DNA of 64,000 nt, taken from assembly GCA_003217735.2 (NCBI GenBank), contig CP031585.1, positions 5,225,501 through 5,289,500 of the forward strand, given 5' to 3'. The notes under the pieces were generated by a model. It saw nothing but the letters and a program-made list of their open reading frames with translations. It ran no database searches and was not told the DNA's origin. A program made the position numbers and the translations under genes. Positions 18,128-25,412 of the stretch are shown here, in pieces. Positions within the stretch are counted from its first letter, which is position 1. Each line of letters begins with the position of its first letter. The DNA comes from Marinibacterium anthonyi (GTDB lineage: Bacteria > Pseudomonadota > Alphaproteobacteria > Rhodobacterales > Rhodobacteraceae).

Positions 18128-18165
18128 GTCTTTCTGCGCTCAACCATTTATTTTTCTCCGCGACG

Positions 18166-18190
18166 GGAACGAAACGCCGTCTGTCAGGTT
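18166..18190 (+). promoter_or_regulatory. EcfG-type promoter for phyR
   Basis: Plus strand: GGAAC (18166-18170), 16 bases, GGTT (18187-18190), about 40 bases upstream of the phyR ATG. One -10 position differs from consensus. It is interleaved with the nepR promoter on the other strand. Confidence 0.7.
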
Positions 18191-18197
18191 TGGTTCC
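18173..18197 (-). promoter_or_regulatory. EcfG-type promoter for nepR-ecfG
   Basis: Minus strand: GGAAC (18197-18193), 16 bases, CGTT (18176-18173), a perfect consensus match. It overlaps the divergent phyR promoter almost completely. Confidence 0.85.
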
Positions 18198-18229
18198 GTA
18201 GATAGTCCAAAAAAAGTGAGACAAACAGG

Positions 18230-19042
18230 ATGACCACAGCCTCTACCGGAGATCTTGCCGCTCAGGTCGGGAGCAATCTTCCCTATCTGCGCCGCTATGC
18301 GCGTGCTCTGACCGGGGCGCAGGACCGTGGTGACAAGTATGCGATGGCAACGCTGGAAGCGATCCTTGCGGATCCCGAGGTCTACGACAAGGACCTGCCT
18401 GCGAAAGCGGCGCTTTTCCAGGTCTTTCACACGATCTGGTCATCGACCGGCGCCGCATTCAGCGATGGCGAAACCGGCCTGGCCGCCCGCGCGCAGGCGC
18501 ATCTGGCGAACCTGACGAACGACACCCGCGAAGCGCTGCTGCTGCACACGATCGAAGAATTCTCGTTCGAGGACCTCGCGTCGATCCTGAGCGTGAGCGA
18601 AGCGGAAGCCAGGGAGCTTGTCGACATAGCCTATACCGAGATGTCCAAGTCGGTGTCCGGCCGCGTCATGATCATCGAGGACGAGGCGATCATCGCCATC
18701 GACCTGGAAGCGATCGTATCCGAGATGGGTCACCAGATCACCGGCGTGGCGCGCACCGAAGACGCCGCCATCGCCCTGGCCGACCAGGAAAAGCCCGACC
18801 TGATCCTGTCCGACATCCACCTGGCCGACAATTCCAGCGGCATCGACGCGGTGAACAGGATCCTGGCCAAGCATGGCGCCGATTGCCCGGTGATCTTCAT
18901 CACCGCCTATCCCGAACGCCTGCTGACCGGCGAAGGCCCGGAACCGGCGTTCCTGATCTCCAAGCCCTACAGCGAAGACCAGGTCCGGTCCGCCGTCAGC
19001 CAGGCGATGTTCTTCGCCTCGACGGAAACGCTGAAGGCCTGA
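18230..19042 (+). CDS. phyR: General stress response regulator PhyR
   Basis: PhyR is the anti-anti-sigma switch: phosphorylation exposes its sigma-like domain, which binds NepR. The 270-residue protein has an N-terminal EcfG-like domain (about residues 8-138) and a C-terminal receiver (about 143-265). The receiver has acidic residues E150/D151, phospho-acceptor D195, T225 and K245. It is divergent from nepR-ecfG and closed by a strong terminator at 19071. All key receiver residues are present. Confidence 0.97.
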   Translation: MTTASTGDLAAQVGSNLPYLRRYARALTGAQDRGDKYAMATLEAILADPEVYDKDLPAKAALFQVFHTIWSSTGAAFSDGETGLAARAQAHLANLTNDTREALLLHTIEEFSFEDLASILSVSEAEARELVDIAYTEMSKSVSGRVMIIEDEAIIAIDLEAIVSEMGHQITGVARTEDAAIALADQEKPDLILSDIHLADNSSGIDAVNRILAKHGADCPVIFITAYPERLLTGEGPEPAFLISKPYSEDQVRSAVSQAMFFASTETLKA

Positions 19043-19070
19043 ACCGGACATATCATCACCTGTTTGCAGA

Positions 19071-19094
19071 GGGGGCCGCGTGCCCCCTTTTTTT
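19071..19094 (+). terminator. Terminator after phyR
   Basis: A GGGGGC/GCCCCC stem with a five-base loop is followed by seven T residues, 28 bases after the phyR stop. Confidence 0.85.
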
Positions 19095-19178
19095 CTCTGG
19101 CTTTTTGTCCCGCTTCCGACGGACGCACGCCCTGTGATCACACAGGTCACGACGGGATCAAACGCCACCCCCGGCACC

Positions 19179-19204
19179 AAAAAGGCCCCGCTCGAAAGCG
19201 GGGC
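19179..19204 (-). terminator. Terminator after dps
   Basis: An eight-base-pair perfect stem (GCCCCGCT/AGCGGGGC) with a CGAA loop lies at 19185-19204. Read on the minus strand it is followed by five T residues (19183-19179). It is about 50 bases past the dps stop. Confidence 0.8.
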
Positions 19205-19256
19205 GAGGTAGCAGGCAGAAGATGCCTACGGGACAAAGGTGTGCTGCGCGCCCGGC

Positions 19257-19751
19257 TTACTTGGCGATGGCGCGCAGCATCCATGCGGCGGTCTCGTGGA
19301 ACGCGCTGCGGGCGGTGGCCAGGTCGTCGGTGACCGGGTCCTTGCGGCCATCCACCAGGTCGACCAGCGCATGCAAACGATGGGCGACACGTTCGTGATC
19401 CGATGCCAGGTCCTCGACCATGTCGGCGGCGGTCATGTCCACGCCAAGATCCTTGATCTTCGAATGGTCCATGATCTGCGCCATCGTCGACGGGGCCAGT
19501 TCACCCAGCGCGCGGATGCGTTCGGCCAGGACGTCGGCGGCGGCGAACATGTCTTCGTACTGTTCCTCGGTCAGCTTGTGGATCGAATAGAACAGCGGGC
19601 CTTCCACGTTCCAGTGATAGGCGTGGGTCTTGAACACCAGGCGGTAGGTATCCGCCAGAACGCCGGTCAGGGCCTGGGCAATCGCCTTCGTGTCACGCAC
19701 GCCGGTCGAAACCTTGTCGGACGAAGGAACGACTTCCAATGCATCTTTCAT
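19257..19751 (-). CDS. dps: Dps family DNA-protection/iron-storage protein
   Basis: Dps dodecamers oxidise and store iron and protect DNA. The 164-residue protein is a four-helix bundle with the ferroxidase signature region HAYHWNVEGPLFYSIHKLTE (His, then Glu/Asp in EEQYEDMF). The start has an AGGAG site seven bases upstream. Its EcfG-type promoter (19785-19809) is a perfect consensus match reaching into the 3' end of the upstream gene, so dps can be transcribed independently under stress. Confidence 0.93.
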   Translation of the reverse strand: MKDALEVVPSSDKVSTGVRDTKAIAQALTGVLADTYRLVFKTHAYHWNVEGPLFYSIHKLTEEQYEDMFAAADVLAERIRALGELAPSTMAQIMDHSKIKDLGVDMTAADMVEDLASDHERVAHRLHALVDLVDGRKDPVTDDLATARSAFHETAAWMLRAIAK

Positions 19752-19784
19752 GGGTCTTCTCCTTTTAATTCCTATTATATTACA

Positions 19785-19809
19785 AACGCATAGACCCTAT
19801 CCGGGTTCC
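19785..19809 (-). promoter_or_regulatory. EcfG-type promoter for dps
   Basis: Minus strand: GGAAC (19809-19805), 16 bases, CGTT (19788-19785), a perfect match 34 bases before the dps ATG. The -35 element lies inside the last codons of the acetolactate-synthase-like gene. Confidence 0.85.
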
Positions 19810-21458
19810 CCGTTTCCCGGATTTTTCGTTCCCGGCAGCCCGCCACCGGCGTCGTGATCCACCGCGACCGAGATCAGCGTGGGTCCGGCCGCGTCGCGGG
19901 CGGCCTGCAGCAGTTCGGGCAGGTCGTGCAGCCCTTCGGCACGGGCATGCACCCAGCCAAAGGCCCGGGCCAGCGCGTCCCAGCCGGGATTGCCGAAGCG
20001 AAACGCGGGGCCGTCCTGGCCGCCGTGTTCCTCGATCAGACGCAGCGCGCCGTCGTCCCACACCATGACGGTCAGGTTCAGCGACAGCCGCGCGGCGGTT
20101 TCCATTTCCTGCACGTTCATCATCAGGTCGCCGTCGCCGCAGATCGCCAGGGTGCGGCCCCGGGTCTTCAGCCGGGCCGCCGCGATGGCGCCGGGCAGGG
20201 CCAGGCCCATGCCGGCCAGCCCGTTCGGGACAATCACCTGCCCGGCCCGCCGGGGCGAGACATGGCGCGCGATCCACAGCTTGTGCAGACCGACGCCCGA
20301 CAGCACGGTATCCTCGTGATCCAGATCGTCCGAGATCACCCGGCAGATATCCTGCGGCGCAATCGGGCCGGTCCGGTCTTCGCTGCGTTCCCGGCGCAGG
20401 GTGCGGCGCATGGCGTCGCGGGTCGCCATGAAGGTCGGCACATCGGCCCAGCGTTCCCCGTCCAGCCGGTCACGCAGCCCGGAAATCGCCGCGTCGATAT
20501 CGCCGGCGATCTGGTCGGCCAGCCGCCAGCCGGCGTCGGCGGGAATGATCTCCGGCCCCACGGCGACGACGGGGATACGACCGTCACAGGTGAAATCGGC
20601 CGCCGACAGTTCCACCGGGTCGACACCGATGGCGACGATCAGGTCCGACGCCTCGACCGCCAGGTCGATGTAATCGCCATCGGGCTGGCCGATGGTGAAC
20701 AGCGTCTGCGGATGATCGGGGGCCAGGATGCCCTTGGCCATGAAGGTCGTGGCGACCGGCAGGCGGGTGGCTTCGGCGAAATGGCGCAGCGTCTCGCTGG
20801 CGCCGCCGCGCAGGACACCGGCGCCGGCCAGGATCATCGGGCGATCCGCCGCGCGGATCGTGCGGGCCGCTGCGTCCAGCGCATCGGGCGCCGGGCACGG
20901 CGGCAGGGGCTGCGTCATCGCGATGGGCGGGCGTTCGGTCTCGCCCTCGGCCACATCCTCGGGCAGGCACAGGTGCACCGCGCCGGGCCGGCCCGACACC
21001 GCCTGCCGCCAGGCCTCGGCCACGCAGGCGGGCACGGCGTCGGGGTCCAGGATCATCCGGCTGAACTTGGTCACCGGCCGGAACAGGGTTTCCAGGTCCA
21101 GCATCTGGTGACTGTCCCGCCCGATCCGCCGCCGGGCGCCCTGCCCGGTGATGGCGATCAGCGGCACGTGGTCGAGGTTGGCGTCGGCCACCCCCGTCAC
21201 CAGGTTTGTGGCCCCGGGGCCCAGCGTCGCCAGGCAGGCGGCGGGCGCGCCCGTCATCCGGCCCTGGACCGATGCCATGAAAGCGGCGGCCTGTTCGTGG
21301 CGGCACAGGATGAATTCCATGTCCGACGCCGCGATGGCCTGCATCAATGCCGTGGTTTCCTCTCCCGGTACGCCGAAGATGGTTCTGACACCCACCGCCT
21401 GAAGCGATGCGATCAGTGCCTCGGCGCCGGTGCGGGTCTCGGTCATCGTGTCTTTCAT
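19797..21458 (-). CDS. Thiamine-diphosphate enzyme, acetolactate synthase large-subunit-like
   Basis: The 553-residue protein has the three-domain layout of TPP enzymes. An N-terminal pyrimidine-binding domain carries the catalytic Glu (FGVPGEET) and the middle domain is FAD/nucleotide-type. The C-terminal pyrophosphate domain has GDGDLMMNVQEMETA as the TPP-Mg motif. ATG 21458 has GGAAGG upstream; further upstream frame is unlikely coding. No regulatory small subunit is adjacent, so this may be a catabolic or substrate-divergent member rather than the biosynthetic IlvB. I cannot assign the substrate. Confidence 0.85.
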   Translation of the reverse strand: MKDTMTETRTGAEALIASLQAVGVRTIFGVPGEETTALMQAIAASDMEFILCRHEQAAAFMASVQGRMTGAPAACLATLGPGATNLVTGVADANLDHVPLIAITGQGARRRIGRDSHQMLDLETLFRPVTKFSRMILDPDAVPACVAEAWRQAVSGRPGAVHLCLPEDVAEGETERPPIAMTQPLPPCPAPDALDAAARTIRAADRPMILAGAGVLRGGASETLRHFAEATRLPVATTFMAKGILAPDHPQTLFTIGQPDGDYIDLAVEASDLIVAIGVDPVELSAADFTCDGRIPVVAVGPEIIPADAGWRLADQIAGDIDAAISGLRDRLDGERWADVPTFMATRDAMRRTLRRERSEDRTGPIAPQDICRVISDDLDHEDTVLSGVGLHKLWIARHVSPRRAGQVIVPNGLAGMGLALPGAIAAARLKTRGRTLAICGDGDLMMNVQEMETAARLSLNLTVMVWDDGALRLIEEHGGQDGPAFRFGNPGWDALARAFGWVHARAEGLHDLPELLQAARDAAGPTLISVAVDHDAGGGLPGTKNPGNGEPG

Positions 21459-21677
21459 GAAAGTCCTTCCGTCAAAGCCTGCCGCGCGGGATCCCGCCGA
21501 TGTGTTCGGCGCCATATCGCTCGTGATGCCCGAGAAGGGCGAATCAGGCGGGTTCGGCACGCTGGGTGGAACCCGTCGCGATCCGGGCGGCTTTCGTGCG
21601 CAGGGGTCGGGGCGGCCCGCGTCTTTGGACCGCCGGAATGCAAGCGGGCGGCGCCATCCGGCGACCGCCCGTCTTCG

Positions 21678-21845
21678 TTACCAGGATCCGCGCACCAGCC
21701 GGACGACCAGCGTCGCCAGGAACAGGACAAGGAACAGGACGAAAAGAACCTGCGCGATCCCCGAGGACGCCGCCGCGATTCCGCCAAAGCCGAACAGTCC
21801 CGCCACAAGCGCGACAACGAAAAAGATCAGGGCCCAGTACAACAT
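21678..21845 (-). CDS. DUF1328 small membrane protein
   Basis: The 55-residue protein begins MLYWALIFFVVALVAG and has two hydrophobic segments separated by GFGGIAAASSGIAQ, which is the full signature of the DUF1328 (YtjA) family of tiny stress-associated membrane proteins. AAAGGA precedes the ATG. An EcfG-type promoter (21881-21906) lies 36 bases upstream. Biochemical role unknown. Confidence 0.9.
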   Translation of the reverse strand: MLYWALIFFVVALVAGLFGFGGIAAASSGIAQVLFVLFLVLFLATLVVRLVRGSW

Positions 21846-21880
21846 CGTTACATCCTTTCACATTGGTCACCTGAAGGCTC

Positions 21881-21906
21881 AACGTGAAGGCGAACGCAGT
21901 GGTTCC
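21881..21906 (-). promoter_or_regulatory. EcfG-type promoter for the DUF1328 gene
   Basis: Minus strand: GGAAC (21906-21902), 17 bases, CGTT (21884-21881). Both boxes are perfect and the spacer is within the accepted range. Confidence 0.75.
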
Positions 21907-21919
21907 CGATTTTTGCCGT

Positions 21920-21945
21920 GGAACTTTTCGGAGACCCACGACGTT
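21920..21945 (+). promoter_or_regulatory. EcfG-type promoter with no evident gene
   Basis: Plus strand: GGAAC (21920-21924), 17 bases, CGTT (21942-21945), a perfect match pointing right. Downstream there is only a weak 41-codon ORF (21993-22118, no ribosome site) before the convergent receiver gene, so a small RNA or antisense transcript is possible. Confidence 0.6.
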
Positions 21946-22102
21946 ACTGCTCCGAACCGCGCACAGGCGCGTCTCTGCCGGGCACCGCGTAGATGTCTGT
22001 TTTATTACCTCGTAACAGAAGGTTACTCGGTTTGCCCGGCCAATCAACGCAAACGCGGGAGTTCCCTTGCCGACGATCCTGGCCCTTTCGAACCGCCCGC
22101 GC

Positions 22103-22118
22103 TCAGCTCATGAGCTGA
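22103..22118. repeat. 16-base perfect palindrome at the end of the receiver-like gene
   Basis: TCAGCTCATGAGCTGA is its own reverse complement and includes the stop codon of the leftward receiver-like gene. It could form a short hairpin in transcripts from either strand or be a protein-binding site. Confidence 0.5.
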
Positions 22119-22468
22119 CGGATCGCGCGGTTCAGATCGTCTTCGGCATAGGGTCGCGACAGATGCGCGATCCCCAGCGGCTCCACCTCTGGTGGAGGAC
22201 CGTTCAGCACCAGGATCCGCGCGCCTCTCAGGTGTTGTTCCATCAGCAGGTCCTGCGCCGTGTCGGCGTCGGGCGTCACGCCCAGCACCACAAGCTGCGG
22301 CCTGTGACGGGTTTCGGCCAGGATGGCCTGCGCGTGTTCGACCGACCGGATGTGAACCACCGGCCCCAGGTGGAACCGCTCGAACGCGTCCCTGAGGTCA
22401 TCCGCTTCAACGAAATTCTCGACAATGATCAAAGTCCCGATGTCGGCACCAAGGCCTGCATCTTCCAT
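22103..22468 (-). CDS. Receiver-like protein lacking the phospho-acceptor (pseudoreceiver)
   Basis: The 121-residue product has the beta-alpha pattern and spacing of a response-regulator receiver domain, but the signature residues are replaced. E17/N18 stand where the acidic pair should be, G63 replaces the phospho-acceptor Asp, N89 replaces Thr/Ser and R105 replaces the conserved Lys (in HLSRPY). It has no output domain. ATG 22468 is preferred because GGAGAG lies upstream. It probably acts by protein-protein contact without phosphorylation; a partner in the stress pathway is inference. It is divergent from the Crp-type gene across 79 bases. Confidence 0.75.
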   Translation of the reverse strand: MEDAGLGADIGTLIIVENFVEADDLRDAFERFHLGPVVHIRSVEHAQAILAETRHRPQLVVLGVTPDADTAQDLLMEQHLRGARILVLNGPPPEVEPLGIAHLSRPYAEDDLNRAIRQLMS

Positions 22469-22547
22469 GTGACTCTCCGCTGGGTTTTCAGCTTGATGCC
22501 ACACGTCCTGCCCCCAGCGCATTAAACCATGACATAGGACAACTCGT

Positions 22548-23276
22548 TTGACGATTGACTGCGCGAACTGCCCCCTTCGACGACATGACATGTTCTCTCC
22601 GGTGTCCAAGGCCACGCTGGCCTTCATCCAGAAGTTCAAGACCGGCGAACTTGTCGCCCAACCCGGAACCCAAATCCTGACGGAACAGGCGTCGTCTTCA
22701 CAGTTGTTCACGGCATTGGACGGCATGGGCGTCCGCTACAAGACAACCCGCGACGGCCGGCGGCAGGTGGTGGGATTTGTCCTGCCCGGCGATTTCGTCG
22801 GGCTGCAATCGGGCGTCATGGATGTCATGCGCCATTCGGTCGAGGCCACGACCGAGATGCGGCTGTGCGTGTTCAACCGGACGGACCTGTGGTCGCTGTT
22901 CAAGTCGCAGCCCGACCTGGCGTTCGACCTGACCCATATCGCCGCGAACGAGGAACACCTGCTGGGCGAGGCGCTGACCGCCATGGGCCAGATGGACGCC
23001 CAGGCCAAGATCGCGTGGGCGCTGTACCGGTTCGACCAGCGGCTGAGCGCCGTGGGTCTGCGCAAGAACGGCCGGGTGCCCCTGCCCTATCGCCAGCAGG
23101 ACCTGGCCGATGCGCTTGGCCTGTCGCTGGTGCACACCAACAAGACGCTGGCCAAGCTGAAGTCCGGCAACATCCTGACCTGGTCCGACGGCTGGTTGTC
23201 GGTGTCGGACCTGCCCGGCCTGGCCAAGCTGTGCGAAATCGATACCGAAGCCAGCTGCGAACGTCCGCTGATCTGA
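22548..23276 (+). CDS. Crp/Fnr family transcriptional regulator
   Basis: The 242-residue protein has an N-terminal cyclic-nucleotide-binding-type beta-roll (about 20-130), a long dimer helix and a C-terminal winged helix-turn-helix. The recognition helix region reads YRQQDLADALGLSLVHTNKTLAKL. The TTG start is chosen because it retains the CANCPLR N-terminus typical of this subgroup and has AGGAC upstream; the next ATG is residue 15. Only one CxxC pair is present, so a canonical Fnr iron-sulfur cluster is unlikely. Ligand unknown. Confidence 0.88.
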   Translation: MTIDCANCPLRRHDMFSPVSKATLAFIQKFKTGELVAQPGTQILTEQASSSQLFTALDGMGVRYKTTRDGRRQVVGFVLPGDFVGLQSGVMDVMRHSVEATTEMRLCVFNRTDLWSLFKSQPDLAFDLTHIAANEEHLLGEALTAMGQMDAQAKIAWALYRFDQRLSAVGLRKNGRVPLPYRQQDLADALGLSLVHTNKTLAKLKSGNILTWSDGWLSVSDLPGLAKLCEIDTEASCERPLI

Positions 23277-23387
23277 TCCCCTGGTCTGATCAGCCGTCCG
23301 ATCCCCGATCCGATCCGGGTCTGGCGCCGCTTTGGCGCCGGCCCGCAAGCGATCCGCACCTGATCTGGCCCTGATCTGGCCTTTCCC

Positions 23388-23422
23388 CAAAAGCAAACGC
23401 CCGGCACCAATGGCCGGGCGTT
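23388..23422 (-). terminator. Hairpin terminator between crp and the PLDc_N-like gene
   Basis: A perfect ten-base-pair stem (AACGCCCGGC/GCCGGGCGTT, 23396-23422) with a seven-base loop lies between convergent genes. Read on the minus strand it is followed by a T-rich stretch, so it best serves the leftward 64-residue gene; it may act for crp too. Confidence 0.65.
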
Positions 23423-23468
23423 GATCTGTAAATCTGTCGGTCGGGCGCGCCGCAGGGGCGCGACCGGG

Positions 23469-23663
23469 TCACACGTGCGCGGTGCGCGACCGGGGACCAG
23501 CGACAAGCCAGATGATGAAGCCGATCAGCGGCAGGATCAGCACCAGAAGGCACCACAGCACCTTGGAGCCGGTCGATGCACCCGAACTGACGATGGACAC
23601 GATGGCCCAGATGTCGAGGATCAGCAGGATCAGGCCGCCAATGCCGGTAATTTCCAAACCCAT
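23469..23663 (-). CDS. Small PLDc_N-type membrane protein
   Basis: The 64-residue protein consists of two hydrophobic helices (about residues 9-27 and 35-54) with the W-A-I-V-S-I and PLIGFIIWLVAGPR pattern. This is typical of the phospholipase-D-nuclease N-terminal (PLDc_N) family of short membrane proteins. It has a TCTCCT-complement ribosome site close to its ATG. It lies in the stress island, but I did not find a clear EcfG box just upstream. Confidence 0.82.
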   Translation of the reverse strand: MGLEITGIGGLILLILDIWAIVSIVSSGASTGSKVLWCLLVLILPLIGFIIWLVAGPRSRTAHV

Positions 23664-23727
23664 GTCATGTCTCCTTATTAATGGGGTGTGGCGCGGAACG
23701 CCCCGCGCCGGGGTGGTTCGCTTCGGG

Positions 23728-23991
23728 TTACTGATCGCGCAGCGCGTCGATCAATTCGTCCTTGCTCATGGTCGAGCGGCAGTCGATGTCCAGTTCGCGC
23801 GCCCGTTCGTACAGGTCGGCCTTGGTCCAGTCTTCGTAGGGCGACGCCTTGCCACCTTTCACGGACGGGGACATGTCGTCGTTGGCCTGGGCATTCGCGA
23901 TCGCCGCCGCCTTCGACTTGCCGTACCCTTCGTCCAGAAGCGCCTCATATGTATCGTCGTCCTTGATGGACGACCCGTGCCGGTCACCCAT
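23728..23991 (-). CDS. Small Rho_N/SAP-like stress protein (DUF7218-like)
   Basis: The 87-residue soluble protein has a DEGYGKSKAAAIANAQA segment followed by WTKADLYERARELDIDCRS and a MSKDELIDALR helix. The latter resembles the N-terminal helix-extended-loop domain of Rho and SAP-like nucleic-acid-binding modules. ATG 23991 has GGAGG seven bases upstream and overlaps the stop of the preceding 72-residue gene by eight bases, giving coupling. It probably shares the EcfG-type promoter at 24237. Confidence 0.78.
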   Translation of the reverse strand: MGDRHGSSIKDDDTYEALLDEGYGKSKAAAIANAQANDDMSPSVKGGKASPYEDWTKADLYERARELDIDCRSTMSKDELIDALRDQ

Positions 23992-24202
23992 GGCCAACCT
24001 CCAGCAGTGCGCTTTGGACAATGTCCGGCAGAACGTCGACGTCCAGCGCGCAGGCCGAAATCAGGTCGGCATCCGAATTGCCGCATTTCTTCCAGTCCGC
24101 GCCGCTTTCTCCCATGATCCCCGCGACCAGTATCGCGCCGATCAGCACGGCCACGCGGGGTTCGAAACGGATCGCTTTCCCTGTCGATGTCGCAGACGGC
24201 AT
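23984..24202 (-). CDS. Small single-pass membrane protein of unknown function
   Basis: A 72-residue ORF with a basic N-terminus, one hydrophobic segment (about residues 17-31) and a polar C-terminus holding two Cys. AAGGA precedes the ATG by nine bases, a perfect EcfG-type promoter lies 35 bases upstream, and its stop overlaps the next gene. These three features support a real gene although I recognise no family. Confidence 0.62.
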   Translation of the reverse strand: MPSATSTGKAIRFEPRVAVLIGAILVAGIMGESGADWKKCGNSDADLISACALDVDVLPDIVQSALLEVGHG

Positions 24203-24236
24203 CGTTTTTTTCCTTTTTGATTTCCGTTGCTTGAAG

Positions 24237-24261
24237 AACGCCGACCTGTCCGTCAGGTTCC
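24237..24261 (-). promoter_or_regulatory. EcfG-type promoter for the two small genes at 23728-24202
   Basis: Minus strand: GGAAC (24261-24257), 16 bases, CGTT (24240-24237), a perfect consensus match. Confidence 0.8.
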
Positions 24262-24380
24262 CTTGAAACAGGAAATTTTTGCCCAATGGGCCAAAGGATC
24301 CACCGCCAGACGCCGAGGGAACGCTGGCGGCATTACCTCGGTCCGACAACGCCAGTAGACGCGATTGGTTCCAGAAAATC

Positions 24381-24405
24381 GGAACCGATCGCGATCCGGG
24401 GCGTA
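24381..24405 (+). promoter_or_regulatory. Probable EcfG-type promoter for the FNT gene
   Basis: Plus strand: GGAAC (24381-24385), 16 bases, CGTA (24402-24405), one mismatch in the -10, ending 30 bases before the start codon. Confidence 0.55.
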
Positions 24406-24434
24406 TGCCTGTGGCAAGACGCAAGGAGCGACGC

Positions 24435-25307
24435 ATGACGCAGGAACAATCCGACGACCTCATTCGCGAAGAACAGGAAGAGGAAGCCGTCGAAGAGGCG
24501 GCGATGCTGTCGCCGCGGCTGATCTTCGAGGCGATCCGCCGGAACGGCGAAGAGGAGTTGAACCGGCCGGTCCGCGCGCTGTGGAATTCGGGGATCACGG
24601 CGGGGCTGCTGATCTCGTTCTCGGTCCTGGGCGAGGCGATGCTGCGCGCCCATCTGCCCGATGCGCCCTGGTCCCATATCATAGAGAACTTCGGCTATAC
24701 CTTCGGCTTCCTTCTGGTGATCCTGGGACGGATGCAGCTGTTCACCGAAAACACGATCACCACGGTCGTGCCGGTGATGACGTCGCGCGGGATCGGCCCC
24801 TACCTGCGCACCGCGCGGCTGTGGACCGTGGTGCTGGCGGCCAACGTGGTCGGCGCATTCATCGTCGCCACGTTCCTGGCCTATGCGCCCGTGCTGTCGG
24901 ACGACGTGTTCCAGGCGATGACCGAACTCAGCGAACATGCGACATCGCTGCCGCCTCTCGAAGGCCTGGCCCGCGGCATTCCCGCCGGCGTGCTGATCGC
25001 CGCGCTGGTCTGGATGCTGCCTGTGGTCGAAACCAGCGAGGTGGCCGTGATCCTGCTGTTCACCTGGCTGATCGCGCTGGGGGATTTCACCCATATCGTC
25101 GCCGGGTCGGTGGAAATGGCGTTTCTGGTTGTGCAGGGCAAGCTGGCCGCGGGTCCCGCCGTGTTCGGCTTTTTCATACCGGTGCTGGCGGGCAACGTGC
25201 TGGGCGGCACGGTGGTGTTCACCATGCTGGCCTGGGGGCAGATCCGCCCCGAGGTGGCGGAAGAGGTGGCCGAAAAGGAAGACGACAAAACGCATGCCGG
25301 CGCCTGA
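24435..25307 (+). CDS. Formate/nitrite transporter (FNT) family channel, YfdC-like
   Basis: FNT proteins are pentameric anion channels. This 290-residue member has a long acidic N-terminal tail (residues 1-35) typical of the YfdC branch, then six hydrophobic segments with SGITAGLLISFSVLGEAM, a GRMQLFTENTITTVVPV segment and an LAGNVLGGTVVF loop. ATG 24435 is preferred over an earlier in-frame ATG because AAGGAG sits directly upstream. Transported anion unknown; YfdC-type proteins are not proven formate channels. A likely EcfG promoter precedes it. Confidence 0.88.
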   Translation: MTQEQSDDLIREEQEEEAVEEAAMLSPRLIFEAIRRNGEEELNRPVRALWNSGITAGLLISFSVLGEAMLRAHLPDAPWSHIIENFGYTFGFLLVILGRMQLFTENTITTVVPVMTSRGIGPYLRTARLWTVVLAANVVGAFIVATFLAYAPVLSDDVFQAMTELSEHATSLPPLEGLARGIPAGVLIAALVWMLPVVETSEVAVILLFTWLIALGDFTHIVAGSVEMAFLVVQGKLAAGPAVFGFFIPVLAGNVLGGTVVFTMLAWGQIRPEVAEEVAEKEDDKTHAGA

Positions 25308-25326
25308 AGTTCCGACAGAAATTTAC

Positions 25327-25351
25327 GGAACGGATGGGGGTCATGGCGGTT
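25327..25351 (+). promoter_or_regulatory. EcfG-type promoter for the PRC-barrel gene
   Basis: Plus strand: GGAAC (25327-25331), 16 bases, GGTT (25348-25351), the same one-mismatch form seen at phyR and csbD, 61 bases before the ATG. Confidence 0.65.
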
Positions 25352-25412
25352 CTCTCTCCACAAGGCCCGACACGCCGGGTCGCCACAAAGACCAACTGGA
25401 AAGGAGTTTCTC

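Noticed and set aside
21993-22118. 41-codon ORF after the orphan EcfG promoter as a gene
   Set aside because: No ribosome site, composition unlike a protein, and overlap with the receiver-like gene; kept only as a possible part of a transcript.
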